Of a DNA stretch of 64,000 nucleotides, positions 21,403-59,189 are shown piece by piece (position 1 is the first letter of the stretch; each line of letters begins with the position of its first letter). The DNA comes from Romanomermis culicivorax (lineage: Eukaryota > Nematoda > Enoplea > Mermithida > Mermithidae): NCBI GenBank assembly GCA_963922205.1, contig CAWUHX010000291.1:310001-374000 (forward strand), read 5' to 3'. A program made the translations under genes and the position numbers. The notes under the pieces were generated by a model. The model searched no databases and was not told the DNA's origin. It saw only the letters and a list, made by a program, of their open reading frames with translations.

Positions 21403-23060
21403 ACCCTTACAAATTCGACATTCTTGTGATTATCTCAGCATCGCTCTAGCGAATATGGTCCGCGTCTTGTATTCAAGAAGAAAATTGACGAAACTAAGCG
21501 GCACTTGAGAATTTAGAAAATACTTATTTTACTTTTTAGTTGAGTCATGCGACTGTGGACAAAAACCACGTTTTCTATTAAATTTTCTGTATGCAGTATT
21601 AGTGATTTTTATGGCTGGTCGAATTATACTTCTTCCTGAAGTCAAACCAGTCTGTTTCTATTTTTAAGTTATGTCAAGACAACTTTATTTTTCGAACTGT
21701 TACTGCTCAATAACAAGTGCCAACGTCATGTATGAAAGTGTATACTGTTACTGTTTAAAAAAAATCAGTTTGAATCTTATTCGAAAATAGCTGTTTTTCC
21801 TGTAGCTATAGTAATTTTTATCCGTATGATGGGCATTTATTAATTCTTTGGCAGATTGTTCATTTTAATTCCTTCTTTTGGACTAACGGAAAATTTGATC
21901 TAGGAATTTATTATTGTATCATTTACTGTTGTCAGTTGTGAAGTAATTGGTGTTTCGGAGACGAAGTTTCGTCACCGTGCTCTTTTATTGAGATTAGTCT
22001 ATCAGTTGCTCGATTAATTCATCAGTTTTCTGACTATCTGATCTGCTTATTCCAATTATGCTCTTGTTATAATCATCTCAGCTAATAAAGAAATGGAGTC
22101 GTCTGGCGGGCTCTGTTCATGCGGACCTCAGAAGTCTTGGAGTAGCGAAGTATGGGTTGTGAAAATTAAAAGGGGTTCGTAAATGGTTCAAAAATAGTTG
22201 TCATTTAAAAATCCATATAAAAATTCGTATTTATCTTTTTCATAATCTTTCTGAATCTGAGCAGTTCAAGCTTCTAATTTTTCTTGAATGTACCGTTGGT
22301 GGCATTCGTGTGCAGTGTCAGTAGCCGAAGTTTGCTAGAGGTCAGACTCTATGAATGGTGGGTGGACTGTTTCTACTATACGACTGCAAGTCATGACACA
22401 CCTAACACTGGTCTCATTTATGCGTAACAGTAGTCTCGCATCTTCCCATGTAGATGAGCTAGTGATAGGTTTCCAAGACTTTAATGCAATTATCCAATAA
22501 CTTTTTGAGCAATGCTTTAAAATTCCACATAGGTATGTGAAAATTGAGGTCCTTCGATTTTTGATTAATTCAAAAATCTACTGAGCTTGGAATCTGCTAA
22601 GGGTCAGCCAGTGTTCTACAAGAGGTTAACAGGAAGTCAACCTGCGGTCAATACCGTCAAATAACGTATATGGTTGCCACAGGCCCCCAAGGTTAGATTT
22701 TTAAGGCAGGGGTAAAGTTGAAAATTTGTTCGGGTAGTGTAGCTAAATGCCCACTAAAAACGTCATTTTGCCCATAAATTAGGCAACCAGTGATCAATTT
22801 TTACGACTTTAGGTAGGTGTAATAACCCCCCCTCCCTATGGGGCAGTCTGATGGTTGCTGATCATTTCAAAACTGATCTTGAGCTTGTGCAGTTCAGCTT
22901 GGACGAACACTTGGTTGATCTACATATGAAAACAGTGTCATAAGGAAATAAAAGTGGTTTCGAAATCATTCACATCTTAATTTGATGCAGTAGGATTAAA
23001 TCAATATTTTAAGATAATGTTTTTGAATATGATATAATTTTACGGTCACCCGACTCATTA
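21403..23060. other. Intergenic region between CTU1 and PFKFB, left part
   Basis: No gene is recognised. 22705-22860 is a dispersed repeat shared with 52069-52215. A short ATG frame at 22093-22182 is discussed among the rejected items. Confidence 0.45.
22705..22860. repeat. Dispersed repeat, copy 1
   Basis: It matches 52069-52215. Shared words include GTGTAGCT, CCCACTAAAAACGTCATTTT versus TCCACTAAACACGTCATTTT, and TGATCAATTTTTA. The class is unknown. Confidence 0.7.
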
Positions 23061-23077
23061 ATCTGTATCGAGCCACA

Positions 23078-24060
23078 ACGCGCGAAAAGCAGTGCGGCCC
23101 GCACACTTTTTTGCGGCTTTGAATATCTGCGGCCCGCAAGTCACCCGCAACGCAAAAAAATTTCGCGGGTCGCAACCCGCAACCGCATTGCGGTTCAATG
23201 CGTTTTACGAACCCGCAATGAGTTCTCGAGTGGAGTACTTTTTGCAGTTCTGGTTTTCGCTATCGATACAGTATGTGCAATTCTGTGCTGAATAACATTA
23301 GACACCGGAATGAGTGTGAACAGTACAGTAATATGATCATGTTATCGATTAGATACCCAATTTTTTTAAAACCCGTTCTGTCTGAAATTCTTATTTTGCG
23401 ATGAACCATTTCATATTTCTTTGTGAAAACTTCCTTACGGTTTTTAAGTACCTACCTATATGGAAGATACATAAATATCTCCAAACTTTAAGGTATGATA
23501 TCGGATCAATGAAATTGTTAAAGGAAATTAAAGCAAATTTTTTAAAATTTGTTTTTTAAAATTATTATCATTTGCCTTAAGAGCATCCATAAATAGTGCG
23601 ATGCCGATCTGGTTGCCTTTCTCGGACAAAAGTGCGAAAATAGTTGTGAATTTTTAACATGTATATACAGTAAATGCTTTATTTTCCGTATGTATTATGT
23701 TAACCAGGCCTGTAGGCAGGGGAGGTTGGGGCGGCCATGGTCCCCCAAAAATTTTCAAGTGTTAAAAAAGGCAAAGATGGTGTTTTTTTTCAAGAAAAGG
23801 TCCAGTCAGAAATGCCAATTTTATAGTAAATTGGGTGAAAAAAATGTGTGCCCCCCTACGAAAAAAATTCCTGGCTACAGGCCTGATGTTAACTTACCGT
23901 GAACAAACTCGCATCTCTTAAATAATTTCTGGCTTGAAATTGCGGTGAACTGTGCTTACCGTTGCGGTTTTCCGGTTTCGCATTTTTCCCTAACCGCACA
24001 AAAGTATGCCATTGTGAAAGCCGCAACCGACACGCAAATGCGGGCCGCAAAAAAACCGAC
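23078..24060. mobile_element. Element with GCGGCCCGCA-rich ends
   Basis: The left end is rich in GCGGCCCGCA and CGCAACCCGCAAC words and the right end in their complements (GCGGGCCGC, CCGCAACCG), over about 150 bp each. This is the pattern of a non-autonomous DNA element with subterminal binding arrays. The exact ends and target duplication were not resolved. A 181-bp MITE has inserted into it. Confidence 0.6.
23705..23885. mobile_element. 181-bp MITE with CAGGCCTGTAG ends
   Basis: The ends CAGGCCTGTAGGCAGGGG and GGCTACAGGCCTG are inverted repeats, and a perfect 8-bp duplication ATGTTAAC lies at 23697-23704 and 23886-23893. It is nested inside the GCGGCCCGC element. Confidence 0.9.
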
Positions 24061-24390
24061 CAACTATGCCTACGGCTTTGTCAGAATTCCGAATCATGTT
24101 CAATCTATAAACAAGTCACCAATTCTCAATCTCAATTGAATCATTCTCACGTTAAAATATATATTTTCAAACTGTAATGCCAATTTTCGTAGAAAAGAGA
24201 AAATATTCAGTGAGGAGATTTATGCGGTCAACAGTTAAATGACTGACCAGACTGATCATTTTTGCCATTTTTTGATCGGTCAATACTCAAAAGGCTTAAC
24301 AGTAACATTCCCCGACCACCGGCCATTTTTGAAAAGTGCCTCAGCTGGGGATTTTCTGCTCCCCCGGCCGAGGCTAGAAATCCATGTTAT

Positions 24391-24490
24391 ATATTTAATA
24401 ATTATTTAATATAAATAATTGATATAATATAAATAATTAATATAATATAAATCATTAATATAATATTGATATAAATATTTAATATTTGAT
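24391..24490. repeat. AT-only low-complexity tract
   Basis: Irregular repeats of AATATAAATAATTGATATAAT-type words without G or C. No function is inferred. Confidence 0.8.
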
Positions 24491-25358
24491 TTACATATAC
24501 CAATAGTCAGTAGTTTTATCGACTTCGTCTTCACGTAGGTACATATCTGTATTATTATAATATCCACAAATTTTGATCCAGAGCTGATCCGAAAAGGCTA
24601 GAATTTATGAGTTTTGGCAAGTAATGTATCACTGATGATTTTCAATCGAATCTAATTCGATGGCTAATCTAAAGATAGCATTAAATTCTTTGCCGTATAA
24701 TCTAAGAAGCTTTTAAGAGATGTTTTTCACTCAGAAAACGTAACTGTCATAGTTTCCAGCCAATATTTCCTAGATGGTGAACCAAATTCTCCCGAATTGA
24801 TGAATTTATGGAGGATTGGGAAGTCCCGCAGCACTGCTTTTCCTCGTATAGCTTTCTTTACTGACAGATTTTTGTGCATATGTAATTGTGATTGCTACAG
24901 TACTCTGTTGACTGTTTTACGAATGTTCATAAATGAATTTCGGTGCACGTTGAAGACATTTGTGCCCATTTTCAAGTTCCATGATGGATATATGAACTAA
25001 TAACGTAACATCTTCTAGGGTAAGCTTACTGCGAGAAAGCTTATCTTACATCTTTCTAGACTATCGATTTTTATAGACTGAGACCATATGAATAGCTTAT
25101 TTTCCAGTTTTATTGGTTCTATATTCTGTTCTTCCGTTTTCTTGGCGCGTGACAAGACATCCTCATTTTTTTGAAAAAAATATCACCGAGGATGGTACGG
25201 CTTCCATTATTAATTTTTGGCGCAAATTTTTTGTTCTTATTTTCATTAGTCGATCAGTCCTGCGTTTCCGCACGTATATTTCATTTTTTTCGGATTAAGA
25301 TTCTAATATTTTTGTGTATCGTTTTTTCTTCTCTTAATCGTTTTCGTCTTTTATCTAG
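24491..25358. other. Region upstream of the first recognised PFKFB exon
   Basis: It probably holds promoter or 5' UTR sequence of PFKFB, but no core promoter element is convincing. The acceptor TTTATCTAG at 25350-25358 implies at least one upstream exon, probably non-coding, that I could not locate. Confidence 0.35.
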
Positions 25359-25410
25359 GCATCATTTTGATGTTCCAATTCGTCCACGACAACTTAATAC
25401 GTCTTGCCCG

Positions 25411-51206
<25,796 letters not shown>

Positions 51207-51222
51207 TCAATCATTGCCGAAA

Positions 51223-51228
51223 AATAAA
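51223..51228 (+). terminator. PFKFB polyadenylation signal, proximal
   Basis: AATAAA lies 17 bases after the TAA stop of exon 12 and is followed by TTGTTGTTGTC, a U/GU-rich downstream element. Confidence 0.75.
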
Positions 51229-51229
51229 G

Positions 51230-53219
51230 CAGTTATGCACTTGTTGTTGTCTATTTGCTCATTATATATAGGTGAAAAAGGTAATAACTGTTTATTATAT
51301 TAATTGCTCTCAAAATTGCAGCCTATTTTTGAAATTGAATTTAAGAAAAATTCTAAAATTTGAATTTTTCTTATATCGTTTTCTTAATATATATTCAATT
51401 TAAATTTTTTAATATATATATTCAATATAAATCTAAAAGTCAATTTTTGTTAATCCTCCACTGCTTGACGTCCAACGCAAGCGCAAATTATGCCAGAATT
51501 TGATGAATTCTATGTACTCAAAAATGAATTTTTTCTGTTATCTTCAAAATGAATATGTTGATTTATTGAGAATAAGAAAACTTCTCACGTTTCCCGACGT
51601 ATAGCTTAGAGGTCGTGGAAAATTTGCATAAAATAAAAGGCGTCAAAGTCTTAAAAGAATTTGCCACTTTGCACCGATTATGACTTTAAAATTGCCACAA
51701 TGTACTAAAATCCCCATCTAATTGATTAGATTTGCAAAAAATATTATAGAAAAATTTTAGACGGCTGAATAATACAGAATGGATAACTTTTTGATCGATG
51801 CTCGCAAAACGACAGGGTTTTGAGATTAACATATTTTGAGGTGAACAGTGCAGTTGATCGTCATTTGAATGTGGGACACGCATAAAAAAGCTCACCCAAT
51901 TTGCACGTATTTTGTACAACTTTTGCCAGTAAGCTAGAATTTGATATTCATTTTTTACACGATATCATTCAGGTGCGCGAGTTTAAAGTTGCAGAAATCG
52001 AATGACATTTCAAAAAAAATGACTTCTCTTCTATCAGAGGTCCACAACGTCAGATTTTTAGATAGAGATAAAGTTAACAATTTGGGGGATGGAGTGTAGC
52101 TTTATGTCCACTAAACACGTCATTTTTCCTAAAATCAGGCACTTATTGATCAATTTTTAGGGCTTCGGGCAGAGGTAATGCCGCCCTCATACCTCTCCCT
52201 ATGAGACAAAGTGACTTTTTCAGCATAGTGCCCACATTCAGGAAACTTTTTTCGTATAGTGGAAAGTTGGGTTGGCTATATTATTGGTAAAAAACACGGT
52301 CGACATTCGCACAGTGGGGCAGTAACAAAAATCTTGTCAGGCGCAACTGATATTGGCATCTTGAAACTAGTATTTTCAAGGATTCAAGATTTTGTTTAAA
52401 ATGCCTGCAAGTAATAAACTGAAAAACAAGTATCCATTTCATACACTTACGATTTCAAGCTAAAACCATGGGTCACATAAGGTGGGAAATCCGTGAGGCT
52501 ACATAACTAACCATTACCAATTTTTCAAGATAGTGAAGGCTCTACGTGAACGACTTCGTGAGTGGGACCTCGTTTTTCATTTTTCGATTTACAAGCATTT
52601 TATGAAGAACAGATTTTGAGTTATTCAAGCGTGTCCAGCTTTTGATATACTCTAGAAATAACGAGAAATCAATTTATACTAATGTCAAAATAATTTACTG
52701 TACTAAAACGAAAAACTGGGTGTCTCAAATATTGATGAATATTGAATTTTTCTCAAATATTGAATTTTTGATTAAAGTATGGCGGCTGAATTCTTATAAT
52801 TTTTCAAAAGTTTTAATCCCCGTATTCGATGATTTTCCAGTATGATTGTCGATTATTTCTTTATGCAAATTTTAGTGTAAATAAGGTCCGCTAAGAAGAA
52901 CGAATTGTGGTAGATGAAACTCAATTGTTGCTATGGAATGCATTATAAAATGCTTGAAATCAGAAATTCCAGCAAAGAAACATTCTTATTGTGTAAAATC
53001 GGCTGTAATTTCGCATGCGATTTGTTTTTTTTGCCATTTTTTTTGTTTCCTTGATAAGATTCAGGTGCCATTTTCTACCATCAAGGATTATTCGCATATT
53101 ATAATCAAGTGCTTATTACATGATTAGTGTTGTACATTTTTGTTGTTTTTATATAATCCGCGCTAACAACTTTCTTTTCTGCTTTGTTTTTATGGTCTGA
53201 AATTGGAACTTTCTTGTAG
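51230..53219. other. Downstream region of PFKFB
   Basis: No independent gene is recognised. 52069-52215 is a dispersed repeat shared with 22705-22860. An AT tract lies at 51375-51440. Confidence 0.45.
52069..52215. repeat. Dispersed repeat, copy 2
   Basis: Matches 22705-22860; shared words include CACGTCATTTT, TGATCAATTTTTA and TCCCTATG. Confidence 0.7.
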
Positions 53220-53279
53220 TGGACGGTGACGAAGTTAGAGAAGCCTACTATCGACCGATGTATGTCGCCTGAACGTTAG
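53220..53279 (+). CDS. Possible alternative last coding exon of PFKFB
   Basis: A 60-base segment follows the acceptor-like tract GGAACTTTCTTGTAG. Read in the phase required by PFKFB exon 11 (phase 0), it gives WTVTKLEKPTIDRCMSPER and a TAG stop. AATAAA follows at 53353-53358. Its GC content is nearer to that of the exons than to the surroundings. Replacing the 14-residue tail of exon 12 with this tail would fit the known C-terminal variability of PFKFB enzymes. It could instead be chance or an exon of another transcript; there is no homology evidence. Confidence 0.35.
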   Translation, partial: WTVTKLEKPTIDRCMSPER

Positions 53280-53352
53280 ATCAATTTTTATTTTTACATT
53301 TTGCTAGATTTTTGTAGTTATTGGTTCTTTTTTTGAAATTCATCTGATCCGA

Positions 53353-53358
53353 AATAAA
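53353..53358 (+). terminator. Possible distal polyadenylation signal
   Basis: AATAAA 74 bases after the stop of the possible alternative exon, followed by GTCGTTG. It has weight only if that exon is real. Confidence 0.35.
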
Positions 53359-53399
53359 ACGTCGTTGACGATCCATCGTGGTATTTTTTCATAGTCGGA

Positions 53400-54475
53400 A
53401 TGGTCTCAGCGCTCGTGCCGTGCCAGCTTCCTTGGAGGTGTATGTAATTAAGATTGTGCCTCGTGAGATTCTATAGGGAGATAACTTTAGGTCAGACACT
53501 GATATGAATTCGATCATTCGCTGTGAGAAATTAAGACACGATTTCTGAGAAGTTCTACCTTCGCAATAATGAGTTGAAAATTAATCATATCCCAAAATAA
53601 GATATTTTGCGTAGTTTCATGGTATCATTCGTTTTGCTTGAAAACGGAAATTCACACCGCTACAGTTTGCCTAATTTTGAAAATTCTCGTATTTTTGGCA
53701 TTTTTCAGTAGTCTTGCTAGCCAAGCGGTATTTCATGATCGGATTGATCTCATTTGATAAATCAATATTCGTTTTACAACAGAGAATAAGCTATCTTTTG
53801 ATGTAATATTTACTGTACATTTTTGTACATTGCGCCTTTCAAGAGAGTTTAAAGTGTCAAAAATGAGCCGTCAAAATTAGAAAAATGTTGCTTGTGGGCA
53901 GATCCGTACCGAGCACCTTCCCATCGGATGCCGCAGAATTTTATTTACTTATTTTACAGCTAATGCATTCTTATGGTATTGGTAAAATTTTTATGAAAAT
54001 TTTTGTATCGTTTGGGGAACTGCACAGCTCTGAACAAGACATACCCACGGAAATCACTCTGAAGTCACTGCATTTTCTAGGTGGCGTTGCCTAGCACATG
54101 TGATACGTTTATTATCTCTACTATATATCTACACAAACGAACATTTTACACTATGCAAAAATGTTGAAACTGTCGGAAATGAGAAGCAAAAAAAAGAAAA
54201 ATCCTGTTTATGGGCACTCCGCAACAGCTTCAATTATGATGCCGAGAAATTTGATCTTTTTATTCTTTAGTTCATACATTCCTACAGTATAGCTGCGAAA
54301 GTAACATCTTATCATGGTGTACCGTTGGCACGTAGACATTTGCATACACTGCACTGTCATTCCAATGTGTTTTTGAATGTGGATAAATGTCCCATCAATA
54401 AAATTCTGGGAGCACAGGATAAGTCCTAATCCAATATATTATGAGAAAAAATGTGGTTTGAAATCCTGGGCCCTG
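53400..54475. other. Intergenic sequence without recognised features
   Basis: AT-rich; the short open frames have no recognisable motif, and no repeat boundaries were found. Confidence 0.4.
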
Positions 54476-54671
54476 TTGCATAAAACGTTTTCATAAGTTG
54501 CATAAAACTATAAGTAATAAGTAAAAATTCATAAGTATTTCATTAGTGGATTTTCATAAGTGAATTCACATTATGTTGCATAAAACTCATAAGTTATTAA
54601 TCCATTTACTAATGAAAAATTGGTCAAATTTTCAGTAACCTCACACGACTTATGAGCAATAATGTTATAAG

Positions 54672-55164
54672 TTGTGTTCTGCTATGTTTGATTCATCAAG
54701 CGATGATGATTATCTGAATATTGTTGTTGTTCATTGGCGATGCCGTGTATTCAGACCGAGAATTAACTTTGACAGAAATTTTGACAAGAACATTTCAAGG
54801 TTCCATTTAACTGATGAACATGTAGCGATGCTGGTTGAAAGTTTACAGGATTTTATTCAGCATCCATTCCGAATTTCGCTTTGTCCCCAGAAAAACAGAT
54901 ACATTTGCAGTATTTAGCCACAAACGGAAATTTCGGTCTGATTGGCGATGCACATGACATACATAAGCCAACCGTTTGTCACACATTACTCAAATTTGTT
55001 GATGTTGTGAAGGATAACTTGGTAAAGAAAATGATTAAATCGCTGAACAATGTCCGAAAAATCAGCAACGATTTTTACAAAATTGCTAATTTACTATGCA
55101 TAATTGGATGTGTGGACTGCATTCATTTTCAAATTATTCGACCTATAAATGATGAAAATCAAGG
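54672..55164 (+). pseudogene. HARBI1-like (PIF/Harbinger) transposase, frameshifted and truncated
   Basis: The first frame (54672 to about 54880) ends RFHLTDEHVAMLVESLQDFI, which resembles the N-terminal helical part of HARBI1-like proteins. The sequence continues in a second frame from 54881 with SPEKQIHLQYLATNGNFGLI, HKPTVCHTLLKFVD and FYKIANLLCIIGCVDCIHFQ. The last of these matches the block holding the first catalytic aspartate (IGCVD). About 20 codons later the homology ends at the minisatellite, so the second and third catalytic acids are missing. This is a dead copy. Confidence 0.8.
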
Positions 55165-55345
55165 TACCGTCCCAACACCGCCACCGTCCCAACACCGCCA
55201 CCGTCCCAACTCCGCCACCGTCCCAACTCCGCCACTTTCGTGTCCCAACACTGCCACCGTCCCAACGCCGCCACCGTCCCAACGCCGCCACCGTCCCAAC
55301 TCCGCCACCGTCCCAACTCCGCCACTTTCTTGTCCCAACTTTCGC
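55165..55345. repeat. 17-bp minisatellite (CCGTCCCAACACCGCCA)
   Basis: About ten tandem 17-bp units with alternating CACCGCC/CTCCGCC variants and a longer variant (CCGCCACTTTCGTGTCCCAA) twice. They lie in the middle of the transposase frame. The unit is not divisible by three, so the proline/threonine-rich translations are by-products. Confidence 0.9.
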
Positions 55346-55744
55346 AATCTTTCAAAAATTTATTTTTTGTAACACTTTAAACTTAACCAAATGTGCCTAT
55401 CAGATCTATGAATGGACAATATTTTAAGATATAAGTGATAATTTTAGTCGCCCATGATTTGATTACACAAATTCGAATCAATTGACAACAAGAAATGAAA
55501 ACAGACACGTATATTTGTATTTTAATGCGCAAAGCACACAGTTATTCTGGTAATATGCTAATGAAGTAAATTCCGGTCTCACGCTCGTTGTTCTATTTTT
55601 GGTTATTTCGGTAAAATCGTTTGTATAGTTAAGTACGACTATACAAACGAAGATTATATAGATATACCATGTATTTATTGCTTTAATGATAATATCAGTT
55701 TTTGCCATCCTATGAATTAGCAATGTCATGTTGTTAAGTTACAA

Positions 55745-55895
55745 AAAAAAAACTTTGTTACAAAAAACAAACTTTTTGAAAGATTGCGAAAGTTAGGACA
55801 AGAAAGTGGTGGAGTTGTGACGGTGGCGGTGTTGGGACACAAAAGTGGCGGAGTTGGGACGGTGGCGGTGTTGGGACGGTGGCGGAGTTGGGGCA
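55745..55895. repeat. Inverted counterpart of the 17-bp minisatellite
   Basis: The sequence AAAGATTGCGAAAGTTAGGA then GGTGGCGGTGTTGGGACA is the complement of 55230-55375, so the minisatellite and its right flank exist twice in opposite orientation around a 370-bp spacer. Confidence 0.85.
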
Positions 55896-56879
55896 CGATC
55901 AAAATCAATATCTCAATCGCCACGGCGTACACTCGATCAAATGTATGCTTGTTTGAGGGGTTTGTTTTGCTTGTTATTTGGCCACACAGTGTCTCGCAGA
56001 TATATTTCCCACCTTTTTCGGATTGAAACGTGCAACGCAATACAATTCTTGACAGTCTACCAAGCTGCATGACTTGTCCTCTTTTGTCAGACTACTTGAA
56101 AAAGAACCAAACAGAATACACTTCTTTTCCATAATAAAAGCAAGCAACTGCAATCGTTGTGACTCGTTTATGACACAAATTCGTTCTTTTTAAAGTAAAA
56201 TAATTTACTGACAAAAATGAAGAAAATTTAACTACGAAGGGCCCAAATAATTGCGAAAAATTCACACGTTTAATGCACGAGTCAGTTGTTAAAACCAATG
56301 TTGATAACCGTTTATTCAAAAAATCGAACGAAAATCTAAAATTCAGAAATATCTAAAACTCAAAATCGTGTGAACAATTATCAATCTGGGATAACTATGA
56401 TTATTACTGAAAATAGCAAACTAAGAACATATCGACAACCAACACGTTAATGATGAAGAAAATCGATACACTTATGAATCGATAAGTCATTTTCATAAGA
56501 GTTTTATGCAACACATTTTCATAAGACTTATGAAATGCTCATGAATTCATAAGTACTCATAGACTTATGAACTTTTATGCAGCAGGGCCCTGGTAGATTT
56601 TCATTGATCTAGGTTTGATGATTTCTGAACGAAGTGCTTCAAATGAAAAATTTGAAAATTGTCATTAAATTTCAGAAACTGAGTGATTGTTTGAAATCCA
56701 TTTACAGAAAGACGGCAGAAGTGTGCGTGCACTAAGTGCTCACTTGCTTTAACATCCTAAATCAAAACAAAAAACAAAAAATTCATAGATTTTGCCATAG
56801 TTGGAATCGTTATATTACAAGATTCAACAATTTAAGGCAGTTACTGATTTCGGAAAAATAGAATAAGAATCAGAGTAAA

Positions 56880-59105
56880 AATTTTGATTTTTGTTTCTTG
56901 ATTTTTGATTTCTGAAAAACAAAACAAGAATCAAGATAAACGTTTTGATTTTTGAATCTTGTTACTTGATTTTTACCAAGCAAACCAGAACCTTGATTTT
57001 TGTTTTTTGATTTTTAAAAACAAAACAAAAATCAAGATATATTTTGATTTTTGTATTTTGATTTCGAAATATTAATCGAAATAAAAACTTGAATTTCGTT
57101 TCTTGAATTTTGATAACAAAATAAAAATCAAGATTACGCGTTTGATTCTTGTTTGTCCCACATATACATACAAAGCAAAAAAGTGCTGACACGCAGTGGA
57201 TGCGCAACGCGTTGCAGCAAGGTGCATTTGCGGATAGCCAGCATTTTTTTCATAATTCCACGGCGGCAAAGTTAGCATTGTGAAGGGGTACACATGCCCA
57301 TATTTTATTAGCCATTTTTTGAATATATTCTATATTTTTCAGTTATAAATTTCAGACATCAACTTTTATTGGTGTCAAGGGAATTTTTCATATGATCTGT
57401 CTGCGTTCATAGTAAAGTCAGTAGCTTAGCTTATCAAACAGTCCCCGAATCGTCCAAGAAATTTAGGACTCGTAGAAAAATTTCATGATCGTGCCGAGCT
57501 AGTAGAAGTGATAACCAATCAAAAAACCTAAGATCATAAAGTTAAAAAATTTTATGGCATACGCCAAAAATGAATTCGAAGTGTTGTGCTGACATCCTTG
57601 GGTGCATTTTCTCAGTAAATTGGTACTCCCATGAAAAACCAATGTCTAACGAATTTATTGTTCGAGAAAAATTAATCGTTTTCGTACATTATGGATGAAG
57701 TCGAAATAATAAGGAATGTCGAATAATTCATTTCTGTATGCGATGTGGGAAATACAAATCCACAAATACAAGATTCTAAAAAACGTGCACATTTCTGAGT
57801 ATTTAAACTTTACGATAAAATATGACTGATATGCCTAAGGTAGCATATAAAAACGAAATTTATAAAGTAATGTAAGAGTTTAGGCACGCAAACTTTCCTT
57901 ATTACAAACCAAGAAAAATGTTCTTTTTAAGCTAAAGAAGTAGTTTTTTTGCCAAAAAATTGAAATTATCAGCAAGTCATTGGGATGGACTTCAGATAAA
58001 AATATTGCTAGTTTTTAAAAGCTGAAAAAAAGTTGTAGAAAGAGAAAAAGCAGTAAAATTAAAGAAAAAGTTTAATATGAGGCTACAAAATAAAATAAGT
58101 ATAGCATGGTGTCTGAAAACAAACCCTAGTACTTTGCTGCAATGCATTGCGCGTCCATTGCATAGCAGCGCTTTTTTGCTTTTTATGTAATGAGATAAAA
58201 AAACATTGGTTTTTCATAGGAATATCAATTTACTGAGAAAATACCCACAAGAATGTCAGCACAACAGTTCGATTTTTTTGGCGTATGCCATAAAATTTTT
58301 TAACTTCATGATCGTAGGTTTTTTGATTGGTTATCTTTTCTTCTAGCTTAGCACGATCACGAAATTTTTCTACTATAGTCTGTTTTTTATAAAATGCTTT
58401 CAAATAGAAAAGTGACACAAATCAGTACTGTCGTCAAAATCGTTTACATAAAGTTCTTACTGTAAAATGTTTCACTCGAAAAATTGGTAAAGGTTAGGTC
58501 AGTATGCTCACCAATTTCCAGTCCTACATGATATATTGTTTATCAGAAAATCGCAAAAATCTGAAATACTACTGCTTTCCACTTTCATTATTTGGAAGCA
58601 TTTCAAGCAAAACAGACTATAGTTCTAAATTTCTCGGACGATTTGGGGACTGTTTAATTAGCTAAGCTACTGACTTTACTACGAACGCAGACAGATCTTA
58701 TGAAAAATTCCCTTGACACCAATAAAAGTTGATGTCTGAAATTTATAACTGAAAAATGTAGAATATATTTAAAAAATGGCGAACAAAATATGGGCATGTG
58801 TACCCCTTCGCATTGCTAACTTTGCCGCCTGGAATCATGAAAAAATGCTGGCTATATCCGCAAATGCACTTTGCTGCAATGCGCTGCGCATCCACTGCGT
58901 TGCAGTGCTTTTTTCTTTGTATGCATATGTGGAACGAACAAGAACCAAACGTGTAATCTTAATTTTTATTTTGTTATCAGAAATCAAGAAAAAAAATTCA
59001 AATTTTGAATTCGATTAATATTTTGAAATCAAAATACAAAAATCAAAATATATCTTGATTTTTGTTTTGTTTTCAAAAATCAAAAAACAAAAATCAAGGC
59101 ATTAT
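56880..59105. mobile_element. Giant foldback (inverted repeat) element 1
   Basis: Two arms of roughly 0.8-0.9 kb (about 56880-57690 and 58130-59105) are complementary along most of their length. Landmark pairs are TCATAGTAAAGTCAGTAGCT with its near-complement in AGCTACTGACTTTACTACGA, GGCGGCAAAGTTAGCA with TGCTAACTTTGCCGCC, and GCATTTTCTCAGTAAATTGG with CAATTTACTGAGAAAATAC. The outermost parts are minisatellite-like runs of TTGATTTTTGTTTCTTGATT. The arms have diverged, so this is not an assembly artefact of a perfect palindrome. No gene is present. Confidence 0.82.
58374..58621. mobile_element. TA-type MITE inserted in the right arm of the foldback
   Basis: Termini TATAGTCTGTTTTTTATAAAA and the inverted AAGCATTTCAAGCAAAACAGACTATA bound about 250 bp. 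The left arm of the foldback lacks it and shows the empty site, so the insertion post-dates the foldback. A TA at the target suggests a Tc1/mariner-type mobiliser. Related copies are at 13835, 42985 and about 45985. Confidence 0.78.
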
Positions 59106-59189
59106 CTTTGTCCGTGCCCTATCGGATAATTTGATTTTTTTCATAATAATAAAAAATAAATATCAAATTTGTTCCGTTTTCTGATGCAG

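Larger units (their letters stand above)
54481..56590 (+). mobile_element. PIF/Harbinger-type transposon, degenerate
   Basis: Termini GGGCCCTGTTGCATAAAAC and, inverted, GGGCCCTGCTGCATAAAAG enclose 2.1 kb. Both ends are rich in CATAAGT words. The interior has a broken HARBI1-like transposase and two oppositely oriented 17-bp minisatellite blocks. The expected 3-bp target duplication is not visible. The superfamily call rests on the transposase. Confidence 0.82.

Noticed and set aside
22093-22182. Short ATG frame (MESSGGLCSCGPQKSWSSE...) upstream of PFKFB as a possible first exon
   Set aside because: No GT donor in it gives the phase that would be needed to join the frame open at 25359, and there is no homology to support it.
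25171-25358. Upstream extension of the PFKFB first exon in the same open frame
   Set aside because: The translation is hydrophobic and phenylalanine-rich, looks like translated intron, and ends at a clear pyrimidine-tract acceptor at 25358.
55094-56072. Several overlapping open frames rich in PTPP or GRWR repeats
   Set aside because: They are translations of the 17-bp GC-rich minisatellite in all frames and on both strands, not genes.
58776-59018. 80-codon frame with cysteine-rich middle in the foldback right arm
   Set aside because: A diverged counterpart exists in the left arm in inverted form with different frame breaks; it is best explained as arm sequence.
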